The notes under the pieces were generated by a model, which saw nothing but the letters and a program-made list of their open reading frames with translations, was not told where the DNA came from and searched no databases. This document shows, in pieces, positions 18,366 through 26,917 of a stretch of DNA of 64,000 bases. Position 1 is the first letter of the stretch; every line of letters begins with the position of its first letter. This DNA comes from Elizabethkingia miricola (GTDB lineage Bacteria > Bacteroidota > Bacteroidia > Flavobacteriales > Weeksellaceae). The translations under genes were made by a program, and so were the position numbers. The DNA lies in the NCBI RefSeq assembly GCF_001675285.1, contig NZ_LSGQ01000001.1, forward strand, positions 496,001 to 560,000, read 5' to 3'.

Positions 18366-18962
18366 ATGATTTACGGATACATCAGAGTAAGTACGGACAA
18401 ACAAACAGTGGAGAATCAACGTTTTGAAATCAATCATTTTTGCCAATACCAAGAAATTGTGGTAAATAAATGGATTGAGGAAACCATCTCTGGCGCAAAA
18501 AATGTAGATGAGAGAAAGCTTGGTAAGCTTCTAAAAAAAATGAGAAAAGGAGATATTCTTATTTGCTCCGAGCTTTCCAGATTAGGAAGAAACTTATTGA
18601 TGATCATGGGTATCCTTAATGAATGCATGAATCGTGATATACAAGTATGGACTATAAAAGATAATTATCGACTAGGAAGCGATATTAACTCCAAAGTACT
18701 AGCATTTGCATTTGGTTTATCGGCAGAAATAGAAAGAAATCTAATTTCTCAACGAACTAAAGAGGCCTTAGCTAGAAAAAGAGCAGAGGGAGTCATTTTA
18801 GGAAGACCTATTGGTAGTAAATCTATAAAAACCAAACTTACAGGTCAAGAAAAAAAAATACAAGAATTATTAAGAAAGAAAGTTTCTTACTCTGCAATCG
18901 GACGTATCTTAGGTGTTCATAGGCTAACCGTCTCAACTTTTGTTAAAGAGAAAATGGGATAA
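18366..18962 (+). CDS. Serine recombinase of the resolvase/DNA-invertase family
   Basis: The 198-residue protein starts MIYGYIRVSTDKQTVENQ, with the catalytic serine at residue 9. It continues with the family motifs LSRLGRNLL, FAFGLSAEIERNLISQRTKEAL and RAEGVILGRPIGS, and ends in a helix-turn-helix (YSAIGRILGVHRLTVSTFV) that binds the recombination site. Size and layout match small invertases such as Hin and the Bacteroides Mpi enzyme. It sits 230 bases from the nearer 24-bp arm, so it most likely flips the specificity segment of the type IIG gene. A role in resolving or moving another element cannot be excluded. A strong hairpin follows. Confidence 0.9.
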   Translation: MIYGYIRVSTDKQTVENQRFEINHFCQYQEIVVNKWIEETISGAKNVDERKLGKLLKKMRKGDILICSELSRLGRNLLMIMGILNECMNRDIQVWTIKDNYRLGSDINSKVLAFAFGLSAEIERNLISQRTKEALARKRAEGVILGRPIGSKSIKTKLTGQEKKIQELLRKKVSYSAIGRILGVHRLTVSTFVKEKMG

Positions 18963-18981
18963 ATCATTGCACTAAATTAAA

Positions 18982-19006
18982 AAAGCTCAACAATGTTGAG
19001 CTTTTC
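18982..19006. terminator. Bidirectional terminator between recombinase and XRE gene
   Basis: An 11-bp stem AAAAGCTCAAC/GTTGAGCTTTT with loop AAT lies between two convergent genes. It has A-runs before and T-runs after, so it can stop transcription from either side. Confidence 0.8.
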
Positions 19007-19024
19007 ATTTATACTATTGCGCAT

Positions 19025-19435
19025 TTATTTCTTATCAATCAACTTTTCCAGCCTTGCCATCATTTCATCTTTCTCTTTCAGTATACGCTCATAAAGTTCA
19101 ATTTTTTCATCATACAATTGAACTATTTTTTCAATAGGATGGAAATTAATTGTACCATAATTAAAAGAATTGCTGAAAGCATGTTCGCCAAACGTATTCG
19201 AAATAATATTCACCGCCTGTTCTTCATCAAAGTTTTGGATGGCTTCCACGGGAATTTTCAGGACTTCGGCTATTTGTTGTAAAAGACTGTTTTCAATTAC
19301 TTCTTTCTGTTCCAGGAGAGAAACTTTCTTTTGGTTCCAGTCGCCACCAATATCAAAAGCCAAAGCCTCCTGCTTTATGCCTAGCATTTCCCTAAAGCGT
19401 TTCACATTGCGACCCTGATGTATTTTGTGTTCCAT
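19025..19435 (-). CDS. XRE-family helix-turn-helix regulator
   Basis: The 136-residue protein has an N-terminal Cro/C1-type HTH (GRNVKRFREMLGIKQEALAFDI...WNQKKVSLLEQKEVI, residues ~8-48). Then comes IAEVLKIPVEAIQNF and a C-terminal coiled coil (IVQLYDEKIELYERILKEKDEMMARLEKLI), likely for oligomerisation. This build is very common in Bacteroidota accessory regions. It is transcribed divergently from the McrBC pair across about 200 bases, so it may repress or time the restriction genes. It could equally be a leftover mobile-element regulator. Confidence 0.82.
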   Translation of the reverse strand: MEHKIHQGRNVKRFREMLGIKQEALAFDIGGDWNQKKVSLLEQKEVIENSLLQQIAEVLKIPVEAIQNFDEEQAVNIISNTFGEHAFSNSFNYGTINFHPIEKIVQLYDEKIELYERILKEKDEMMARLEKLIDKK

Positions 19436-19633
19436 GGCAAGTACCTTTTATAATGAGGTTAAATATAAAAAAATATCTATAAAAACACGCCCTAAAACCC
19501 AACAATTAAATCTATATTTTTTTCATTAAAATAGCTTTTACGGTTTACCGTATTGGGGGAAGTAGTGATTTTGGTTATATTTACAGCAAATAGTTATTCT
19601 AAAATAGCCTTATTATTAAATGACGATATAAAC

Positions 19634-21532
19634 ATGAAATATTTTACATGTAGTGCTGGAAAACCTAACGAAGATTATGTTGAGGAAAATCTTAATCGAA
19701 TTATTGACAATAAAGGTTTCGTTTTACATACAGACACCAAACAAAAAGGTACTTTTAAGCAAATTGGAGTAAATGATATTTTAATTTTAAAATATAATGG
19801 AACATTTATAGCTTACGGAAAGGTTATAAAAAAAGAAATTACTAACGATGATGGATGGAATCACTGGGCATTTGTTGAAGAATGGCATTTTTATAATCAG
19901 CAAAATCCAAAGATTGGAATTTCTTATAGGGGCATAGATGCAAATACAGTTGGAGGAGGAAAGTATGGTACCGTAAAGACTATAGCTGATGATTTTGGTT
20001 TTTTAAAAATCAAAGAAATTAATGACTCTACTACTTTATTCCTATCAATTTATAAAAAAAATAATTTTAACCAAATGGATTCAAACTTACAAAATAAAAT
20101 AAACTTACTTCAATACAAAAAACAAATTATCTTACAAGGCCCTCCAGGAACAGGAAAAACTAGAGAAGCGAAATTGATTGTTGATGATATTTTTGATAGT
20201 GAAATAAAAGATGAAATAAATCAAGAATTTTTAAACAATCTACTTATCCCCGGTTATAATTACCAATTAAGTACAATTACTGTCGCTAAGATAGTTAGCA
20301 AAACTGGAGAAAGGATTACATTGGATATCGCAAGCCCTAATCAACCTCCTGTAAACTTTACAATTAAAGAAGTTTTTGCTTTTTTTGAAAGTAAAGCGTA
20401 TTTAGATAGAAACCATCTAGATTATACACCAAATGCGATTCGTTCACTATTACTTTTTATTATAAAACAATTGCGTAAAAGCAAAATAGAAGAGCAATTC
20501 AAGCTGATTCAGTTTCATCCTAGTTATACGTATGAAGATTTTGTAAGAGGGATTGTTGCCAAGCCTAATCCTGAAGGAGAAGGAATTATTTACGATGCGG
20601 AAAACAAGACTTTGGCAGATTTTGCTGAGAAAGCACTTAAAAACTACAAGGCATATAACAACTCTGATACGATTTCTATTCCTACACTAAAAGATTTTAT
20701 AAATATCATAATCGAAGAAATTGACGAAAAGGAAAAATACCAATTAACCGACAAAGTGTACATCTATTATGTTGATGAAAAAAGACTGAAATACAAGGGT
20801 GACAATTGGACGGCTCATCCTAATGGGCTAAATATGAACTTTTCTGAAATACAGAAAATATTAGACGCTAGACACACTACAAGACAGGAAATTAGCAAAA
20901 ATGAAAATCTGAATGCATTAACTAGGCAGCACGCAACTTATTATCAAAAATTTATAGAATTGTTCCAAGAATTCAAAGTTAAAAATCAAACTAAAGAAAC
21001 TCAAAACGTTCCGCTCCGAAAATACATGCTAGTAATAGACGAAATTAACCGTGCAAATCTTTCATCGGTTCTTGGAGAGTTAATTTATGCGCTAGAATAT
21101 CGCGGTGAAGCTGTAGATAGCGTGTATGAAGTTAACGGAAGAGATTTGATACTCCCTCCTAACCTTTACATAATTGGTACTATGAACACCGCTGACCGTT
21201 CCGTTGGACACATTGACTATGCAATACGCAGGAGGTTTGCCTTTGTGGATATCTTACCGAAAGACCTGTCACAAGAGCAGGGTATAAAATTTGACAGTAC
21301 ACTATTTACACAGGTTAGTAACTTATTCAACGAGCATACATCACCCGAGTTCCAACAAAAGGATATACAATTGGGACATTCGTACTTTATTGACAAGTCT
21401 GCAACTGGCGGCAACATGCAGGTAAGATTAGACTATGAGATCAAACCAATATTACAAGAGTATGTCAAAGATGGCATCCTTATAGGTGATGAAATTGTAG
21501 AGAAAATAAATCGTCTTACACCAAGCATCTAA
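19634..21532 (+). CDS. mcrB: McrB-type AAA+ GTPase subunit of a modification-dependent restriction system, with N-terminal EVE-like domain
   Basis: I prefer the start at 19634 (MKYFTCSAGKPNEDY), because the N-terminal domain begins there; an in-frame ATG at 19553 would add 27 residues. Residues 1-130 look like an EVE/PUA-type domain that reads modified bases (GKPNEDYVEENL...GVNDILILKYNG...YGKV...WNHWAFVEEW). The AAA+ motor follows, with Walker A GPPGTGKT (169-176), LIQFHPSYTYEDFVRG, Walker B MLVIDEINRANLS and the McrB signature MNTADRS (517-523). McrB hydrolyses GTP and drives translocation toward the McrC nuclease. The stop overlaps the mcrC start (TAATG). Confidence 0.9.
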   Translation: MKYFTCSAGKPNEDYVEENLNRIIDNKGFVLHTDTKQKGTFKQIGVNDILILKYNGTFIAYGKVIKKEITNDDGWNHWAFVEEWHFYNQQNPKIGISYRGIDANTVGGGKYGTVKTIADDFGFLKIKEINDSTTLFLSIYKKNNFNQMDSNLQNKINLLQYKKQIILQGPPGTGKTREAKLIVDDIFDSEIKDEINQEFLNNLLIPGYNYQLSTITVAKIVSKTGERITLDIASPNQPPVNFTIKEVFAFFESKAYLDRNHLDYTPNAIRSLLLFIIKQLRKSKIEEQFKLIQFHPSYTYEDFVRGIVAKPNPEGEGIIYDAENKTLADFAEKALKNYKAYNNSDTISIPTLKDFINIIIEEIDEKEKYQLTDKVYIYYVDEKRLKYKGDNWTAHPNGLNMNFSEIQKILDARHTTRQEISKNENLNALTRQHATYYQKFIELFQEFKVKNQTKETQNVPLRKYMLVIDEINRANLSSVLGELIYALEYRGEAVDSVYEVNGRDLILPPNLYIIGTMNTADRSVGHIDYAIRRRFAFVDILPKDLSQEQGIKFDSTLFTQVSNLFNEHTSPEFQQKDIQLGHSYFIDKSATGGNMQVRLDYEIKPILQEYVKDGILIGDEIVEKINRLTPSI

Positions 21533-22941
21533 TGGGGATTCGTTTATACGAACATCAGAGCTTTAGTTTTTATGCTGGCGATCAAGAGGAAATCTTGCGA
21601 TCTTTGGCAAGCTGGACTGTGCCCTCGTCTTTCTTTGAAAAATTGGAGTCACTGAAAACCAAAGTATTTAATAATAGCAGCAATCGATTTGTAGTTGACA
21701 AGAAGGAATCAACGTTTCAGGTTAAAGCAGATTATTGTATTGGCATTGATTGGCTAGGATCAACAGAAGAATATATCTATGTAGAGCCAAAAATTAACAA
21801 ATCAACAGCTCGAATCTTTGATGACGCCACTAATAGTGAAAATGAGGAAGAGTCATTAACTAATGACGATCAAAAATCACCCGAATTATTAGAGCTTGAT
21901 TATCTCAAGATGCTATTTCAGGTGACAGCAATTAAAGAAAGTAGTCTTGAAGCTAACAACCTGTTACAAATCGATTGGACGGCAAAACATATCAAGATCG
22001 AACAAAAAGACGACAAACTCACTCCTTTCTTGGTGATACAGTTTTTGCAAAGTTTGAAATCAATAGTAAAAAAGGGACTAAAGAAAAATTATTATAAGAC
22101 AACAGAAAATCTGTCAAATAAGGTTAAGGGGAAAATTTTAGTAGGCAGCCACATCAAGCAAAATGTTTTCAAAAACGAATTAACAAACACTTATTGCGAG
22201 TACCAGGTATTTGGTGAAGATCATGTGGAAAACAGATTCCTAAAAAAAGTTTTGCGTTTTGTGATCACCTATGTAGAAAACCGCAAGCTCCTCTTTGACC
22301 ATAATTATGTGATCCTTCAGCAAGTTATTTGTTATTGCCGTCCAGCCTTCGAACAAATCAGCGATATATGTACTGACACAGAAATCAAAAGAACCAAAAA
22401 GAACCCATTTTACAAGGATTACGAGGATGCCTTGGAGATGGGAGGCTATATACTGAAGAGATTTGCCTATAACATCAGTAATGCTACAACACAATCAATA
22501 ACAACTCCTCCCTTCTGGATTGATATGCCTCGATTATTCGAGCTTTATGTTTATAGTAAAATGATTGAACATAATTCGGAATACAAAAAGGAAATTCATT
22601 ATCAATTTAGCACCTACGGAAATGCTTTAGACATTTTGGTTGCCAAGCCCAGTCACCAAATGGTTATTGATGCGAAATACAAACTGATTTATGGAGGTGG
22701 TCATTTGCACCAAGATATTAGGCAAGTTGCTGGTTATGCGCGTTTAAACAAAGTAAGAAAACAACTAAACGTCACAGATGATAGCACTATAGATTGCTTG
22801 ATTATCTATCCTGACATGGAAAATGGAATCGAAAAGCTAACATTAGAAGCCATCATGGAAAATCGCAGACCCATCACTACTTATCACAAGGTTTATAAAT
22901 TAGGTGTAAAATTACCAACTATTCAAATAAACATATCATGA
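21532..22941 (+). CDS. mcrC: McrC-type nuclease subunit of a modification-dependent restriction system
   Basis: The 469-residue protein has an N-terminal McrB-binding part and a C-terminal PD-(D/E)xK nuclease. The nuclease motif is ALDILVAKPSHQMVIDAKYK, in which D, then D-A-K, form the catalytic core, followed by HQDIRQVAGYAR. It starts on the stop codon of mcrB, so the two are translated together. With McrB it cuts DNA carrying modified bases such as 5-methylcytosine or other phage modifications. Its presence downstream of a methylating type IIG enzyme implies that the methyl mark made there is not a target of this McrBC. Confidence 0.9.
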   Translation: MGIRLYEHQSFSFYAGDQEEILRSLASWTVPSSFFEKLESLKTKVFNNSSNRFVVDKKESTFQVKADYCIGIDWLGSTEEYIYVEPKINKSTARIFDDATNSENEEESLTNDDQKSPELLELDYLKMLFQVTAIKESSLEANNLLQIDWTAKHIKIEQKDDKLTPFLVIQFLQSLKSIVKKGLKKNYYKTTENLSNKVKGKILVGSHIKQNVFKNELTNTYCEYQVFGEDHVENRFLKKVLRFVITYVENRKLLFDHNYVILQQVICYCRPAFEQISDICTDTEIKRTKKNPFYKDYEDALEMGGYILKRFAYNISNATTQSITTPPFWIDMPRLFELYVYSKMIEHNSEYKKEIHYQFSTYGNALDILVAKPSHQMVIDAKYKLIYGGGHLHQDIRQVAGYARLNKVRKQLNVTDDSTIDCLIIYPDMENGIEKLTLEAIMENRRPITTYHKVYKLGVKLPTIQINIS

Positions 22942-23014
22942 TTCCTTCTCCTTACGTGCCAAAAAATAACATTCGAAATCAATCGTCTAAATTGATCAAT
23001 TGAAGCATAAAATC

Positions 23015-23033
23015 GTACTACTTTTGTATACCT
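23015..23033 (+). repeat. Second copy of a 19-base direct repeat bracketing the RM/McrBC block
   Basis: The word matches 13386-13404 in 18 of 19 positions. It lies 75 bases after the mcrC stop. It includes TACTTTTG with a TTG 16 bases upstream (23000-23002), so it may be only a promoter remnant. No gene follows on the plus strand. Confidence 0.4.
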
Positions 23034-23159
23034 CAAAACATGTTAACCACTAGTAATAAAAACTTTTTTAGATTCTGCATTGGGCAATAACTTCCAACAA
23101 TAAAATAAAAAAGCCAATATTTTCTATCAACATTCTTTACATGCTACTCTATTTCATTA

Positions 23160-24959
23160 TCAGTTTCCAAAATTCACAAAATGTGGAATTTCTGTGGCAA
23201 AACTGTTCATTGGTAAAAGATTATTCCGGTTACTGTTAAAATCAAAGACCGAATTATTATCAAAAGGAACACGGGGATAATAGGTAAACGAAATCTGAAT
23301 CCTGTTGAAAACCAGAAAAGGATTATTAATCAAAACTCCGATTCCTATCTTAGTATTTGTTTTTGTACTCAGCAATTTATCATCAGGCATACCCAGCCAT
23401 CCGGCTGCCACCGTCAGATAAGGGCTGAAATGGAAATTCTTCCATGTCTTATTAATAAATAGCTGAAGCTGATATCTTAAAACCAGTTTTTTAGTTCCGA
23501 TATAATCTGAGTTGTACACAGGAAATTCATCCGGAGATGAAAGATTAATCCTGTCAATGTAAGAATAATTATGCTGTGGGTTTCCCAATGCTAAAGTTGG
23601 AGAAAAGAAATGCCTTACTTTGGCAAATTTCCAGTCTATAAGGTTAGTAAAATAAGTACCATCCAAACGGAAAGACTCGCGGTTTCGGCTATTCTCATTA
23701 AAAAATCTTCCAAACTGTGCTTTCAGAGTGAAATACCCAAGCTTTGTAAAACTTCCATAAGATGCAGAAATACCCACATAAGGTTTAACATCATTACTTC
23801 GCGATAAGGCGCCGCCAGTAAAATTCACTGAATTGCCATAGGCAATATCCTCCGGCAGGTCATATTGGAAAATATTCCTCTGCACCGAGAAATTTCTACG
23901 GATAAATCCTACAGACATCAGAAAACTGTTGTAAGAATTAAAATATTTGTATTTATCAATTTCGGGACTGTCTTTGTATTGGTAATTCTGAAACCTTCCT
24001 ATCACCGCAATATTACTCGATACTTTTTCGCTTGTATCCGATGAAACAGGAATTTGATAGCCTCCCCACAGATCCTGGCTATAAGCTTTAATCTGAACCT
24101 CCGGATAAGTAGTATCTGTTTCTATGGGAAGTAAAACATTCCTCATAAAATAGTCGAAGCTAAAACCTCCTGCCCATTTTGTAAGAGGTGAAAAGAAATC
24201 TCTTCTGACATTGAAATTGATTCTTTCATTTCTCGAAAAATCACGTTCGCCCAGAATCTGGGCATTGATATAAGAACCGAAAAGATTGTATGTGGTATAG
24301 CTTCCTAAAACATAATTCTGTCTTTCTTTAGAATCATTTCTATAAAGGAAGTCAAATGTATGCCCCAATCCCAACACATTTTCCTCTGTCACACCCAACC
24401 CAATTTTACTCCCGGAATAACTCATTCTTGGCTTCAGGCTCCAGGAATCAAGAACTTTAACAACTACATCAATAGAATCTTTACCGGAAGCACTATCAGA
24501 AACACTGATATTAACTCTGTTGATGAAAGGCATCCTTCTCAGCAAACGTTCGGATTCGTAGAGCTTCTGAGCATTGTATTCTTCGCCTTCTTTAAAAAGT
24601 AAATAATTATCAACTGTAGAATTTCTTGTTGTGGAGTGAAGATGATTTGTCAGCCAATCATACCATTTCAATTTTTCTTTATTGTCTTTTGAGCCATATC
24701 CAAAGGGATCTATGGTTTCTATTAGTATATTTCTGATATATTTTTTGTTATAGGTTTCCTGAGACAGCTTTTCTGTCCGTGACTTCACGGAAGTAGAATC
24801 TGCCTCCCTTCGGAATATTAGACGATGGAAGAATTTGGTAACTTTTCTCTGATCCGAAAATTCTTCTATTTTATAATAAAGCGAATCTTTTTTTTCCTGT
24901 GCTTTTAAGGAGAAAAAAACACATAAAAAGAAAATTAAAACTATAATCGACCTGTTCAT
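23160..24959 (-). CDS. Omp85/BamA-like outer-membrane beta-barrel protein with a POTRA-like domain
   Basis: The 599-residue protein has a signal peptide (residues 1-20, ending FFSLKA-QE). Residues ~115-175 look like one POTRA-type unit (LLFKEGEEYNAQKLYESERLL, then INRVNISVSDSASGKDSIDVVVKVLDSWSL). A long region of alternating hydrophobic strands rich in aromatic residues follows and ends in IPHFVNFGN. Members of this superfamily insert into the outer membrane and move or assemble proteins or lipids. It is too short, and has too few POTRA units, to be BamA itself. It is the first ordinary chromosomal gene to the right of the defence block. The precise function is unknown. Confidence 0.75.
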   Translation of the reverse strand: MNRSIIVLIFFLCVFFSLKAQEKKDSLYYKIEEFSDQRKVTKFFHRLIFRREADSTSVKSRTEKLSQETYNKKYIRNILIETIDPFGYGSKDNKEKLKWYDWLTNHLHSTTRNSTVDNYLLFKEGEEYNAQKLYESERLLRRMPFINRVNISVSDSASGKDSIDVVVKVLDSWSLKPRMSYSGSKIGLGVTEENVLGLGHTFDFLYRNDSKERQNYVLGSYTTYNLFGSYINAQILGERDFSRNERINFNVRRDFFSPLTKWAGGFSFDYFMRNVLLPIETDTTYPEVQIKAYSQDLWGGYQIPVSSDTSEKVSSNIAVIGRFQNYQYKDSPEIDKYKYFNSYNSFLMSVGFIRRNFSVQRNIFQYDLPEDIAYGNSVNFTGGALSRSNDVKPYVGISASYGSFTKLGYFTLKAQFGRFFNENSRNRESFRLDGTYFTNLIDWKFAKVRHFFSPTLALGNPQHNYSYIDRINLSSPDEFPVYNSDYIGTKKLVLRYQLQLFINKTWKNFHFSPYLTVAAGWLGMPDDKLLSTKTNTKIGIGVLINNPFLVFNRIQISFTYYPRVPFDNNSVFDFNSNRNNLLPMNSFATEIPHFVNFGN

Positions 24960-25499
24960 TAATAATCAAAAATTCAATGAGATTCTTATCATCAATTTAT
25001 AAGCCAATAAGCATGAAACAAATGATAATGTATTTTAATGGAAAAAATTAAATATAAGGAAATTTTTGATCCAACTCTTTTTAAAACAGATATAATATTA
25101 TATAAATTACAGGATGTTAGAATTCTAACCATAAATATCTTTATACTCTTTAACATCTGCCATACATGAAAATGTATATCTAGCCAACTTTTAGAGCCTG
25201 TTTAAATTTTATTGTTAATACTCTTCAATAGTTCGTCAAGCTCACTATAGACTTAACTCAGAGTGACATTTCTCGTCCAATATATCTTCCTTTTAGGAGT
25301 GTCAGGCTGAGCCTGTCGAAGTCTAATATTTTTTAATCAAAATTTAAACAGGCTCTTAATAATTCAAAAATTAATGAATACCCCGCAAAAAATCATTGAT
25401 ATGGCAAAATTTTTATTGTACTAAGATTTTTTTTATCTTCGACTACGGAACCGAGCAGGAAACTCCTTTTAGTTCCGCATTAACACTATTGCACTGAAT
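24960..25499. other. Intergenic region between divergent exported-protein genes
   Basis: The stretch contains the 164-bp inverted-repeat element described separately and the promoter of the gene at 25500. That promoter has a TATCTTCG box at 25434-25441, with a TTG at 25416 at short spacing. Nothing coding is visible. Confidence 0.5.
25193..25356. mobile_element. MITE-like element with perfect 18-bp terminal inverted repeats
   Basis: The ends AGAGCCTGTTTAAATTTT (25193-25210) and its exact reverse complement (25339-25356) enclose 128 bases with no gene. The interior contains GTCAAGCTCAC and GTCAGGCTGAGCCTGTCGAAG-like words that look palindromic. Small size, perfect ends and lack of coding capacity suggest a non-autonomous miniature element or a dispersed intergenic repeat. 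No clear target duplication is visible. Confidence 0.65.
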
Positions 25500-26792
25500 A
25501 TGAAATTAAACCCAATCCTTTTAGGGATCAGCCTATTCCCTTTCGCTGTATGGGGCCAAAAAATGGTTGCTCCCGGCAGTCCGGACATTAATACAAAGTA
25601 CATTAAACCCGAAAAATCGCTTTATACTGTATACTATGTCAAGGACAACAATTGGGACAAACAGGGATCATTGATCTATGATGTTACCTCAACGGGTAAT
25701 GAGTTGACCTTAAAAAATGCCTTCACCCCCAAAGACAATTCCAGGGTCAATGTTCGGACAAGTGTTGTGGATCCCCAGACGCTAAAATCTATCAGCTATG
25801 TTGGTGATGAAAGGAAAACAAAACTAAACCTCAACTTTGGTGAGACCATCACAGGTAATTACTATTCCAAAGAAACTAAAAAAGATAAAAAGGTAAATTT
25901 TCGTCCTTCCGAAGCATTTATTGACTTCAACTGGACAGATCTGATGATCGGAACACTTCCTTTGGATGTTGGCTATAAAGCCCGAATCCCACAATTCTAT
26001 TATAATGATGGTTCCAATGTACATGTAGAATACTACACCATTAAGGAAGTAAAAAGCTATAGTTACAATTCTCCAAAAACAGGTAAACATGCAACCTGGC
26101 TGGTCACCTTACTGGAAGAAAGCACTAATGCTATTTACAATTTTGTTATCGACAAAAAAGACAGAAGGCTATGGCAGCGTGAAATGTCTATGAGCAAAGG
26201 CATGTGGGAGATTACAGTCAACGAGGAACTGGACTATCAACCAATCAAAAATAAATTCAACAAGGATCAGGCGATTCGGCAGATCTCCAATGGTAACAGT
26301 GTAGTTATCGGCACCGCCTTTGCAAGGTCGCGTTCTGGCAAAAAATTAGGAGGCCTGGTGAATACGGCAAAAAAACAATATGCTCCAAAAGGGACTGAGA
26401 TTCTGCTTTTCCCTAATTCTGCTTATTATGATGAATGGCTCAATGTCAATAAAAAAATCCGAAAAGAAAAGAAAGTTGCTGAGGTGCCATTGGATCCAGA
26501 TTTTGTACATTCCATCAAGCGAACCAAAATCTATGATGATGAAGGGCACTTTGAGTTTGCAGACCTAATGCCTGGTAACTATATCATTATGACCAGCTTT
26601 GATTTTACCAATTCGTACAATTATTCGTATGTATCCGGTTATACAAACTATTACAACTATTGGGGTTATGCAGGTTCCACAACCAATTACGGTACCGGCA
26701 GATCATCTTATACAGATAAAGCCAATATCGAGAAACGGATCACTATTGATAAAGATGGTGAAAAGAAAGAAGTGAATTTAAAGGAAATGTAG
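25500..26792 (+). CDS. Exported protein of unknown function with DUF3108-like domain
   Basis: The 430-residue protein has a signal peptide (residues 1-19, ...FAVWG-QKMVAPG). The middle part (about 40-230) resembles the DUF3108 pattern: YTVYYVKDNNWDKQGSLIYDV, later LPLDVGYKARIPQF and a protein-wide beta pattern. The C-terminal ~150 residues resemble a carboxypeptidase-regulatory-like fold (GTEILLFPNS...DDEGHFEFADLMPGNYIIM). It stands alone between two AT-rich spacers. The role is unknown; a periplasmic or surface-associated structural function is plausible. Confidence 0.6.
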   Translation: MKLNPILLGISLFPFAVWGQKMVAPGSPDINTKYIKPEKSLYTVYYVKDNNWDKQGSLIYDVTSTGNELTLKNAFTPKDNSRVNVRTSVVDPQTLKSISYVGDERKTKLNLNFGETITGNYYSKETKKDKKVNFRPSEAFIDFNWTDLMIGTLPLDVGYKARIPQFYYNDGSNVHVEYYTIKEVKSYSYNSPKTGKHATWLVTLLEESTNAIYNFVIDKKDRRLWQREMSMSKGMWEITVNEELDYQPIKNKFNKDQAIRQISNGNSVVIGTAFARSRSGKKLGGLVNTAKKQYAPKGTEILLFPNSAYYDEWLNVNKKIRKEKKVAEVPLDPDFVHSIKRTKIYDDEGHFEFADLMPGNYIIMTSFDFTNSYNYSYVSGYTNYYNYWGYAGSTTNYGTGRSSYTDKANIEKRITIDKDGEKKEVNLKEM

Positions 26793-26917
26793 TCAAAATA
26801 AGAAGAATTTATATAGAGTAGCTACATTGTGCAAATATTGGTTAACCAGTACTTTGCTCATAATAGCTACTCTAAGTATCTATATCTTACAAAAAATACT
26901 TCACAAAATTGAATATC

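Noticed and set aside
19553-19633. Upstream start for mcrB adding 27 residues
   Set aside because: The added residues do not belong to the N-terminal domain, and a promoter-like TATATTT lies inside this stretch; MKYFTC at 19634 is the natural beginning.
25193-25356. Factor-independent terminator for the flanking genes
   Set aside because: The two 18-bp arms are 128 bases apart and lie between divergent genes upstream of both, so a terminator role does not fit.
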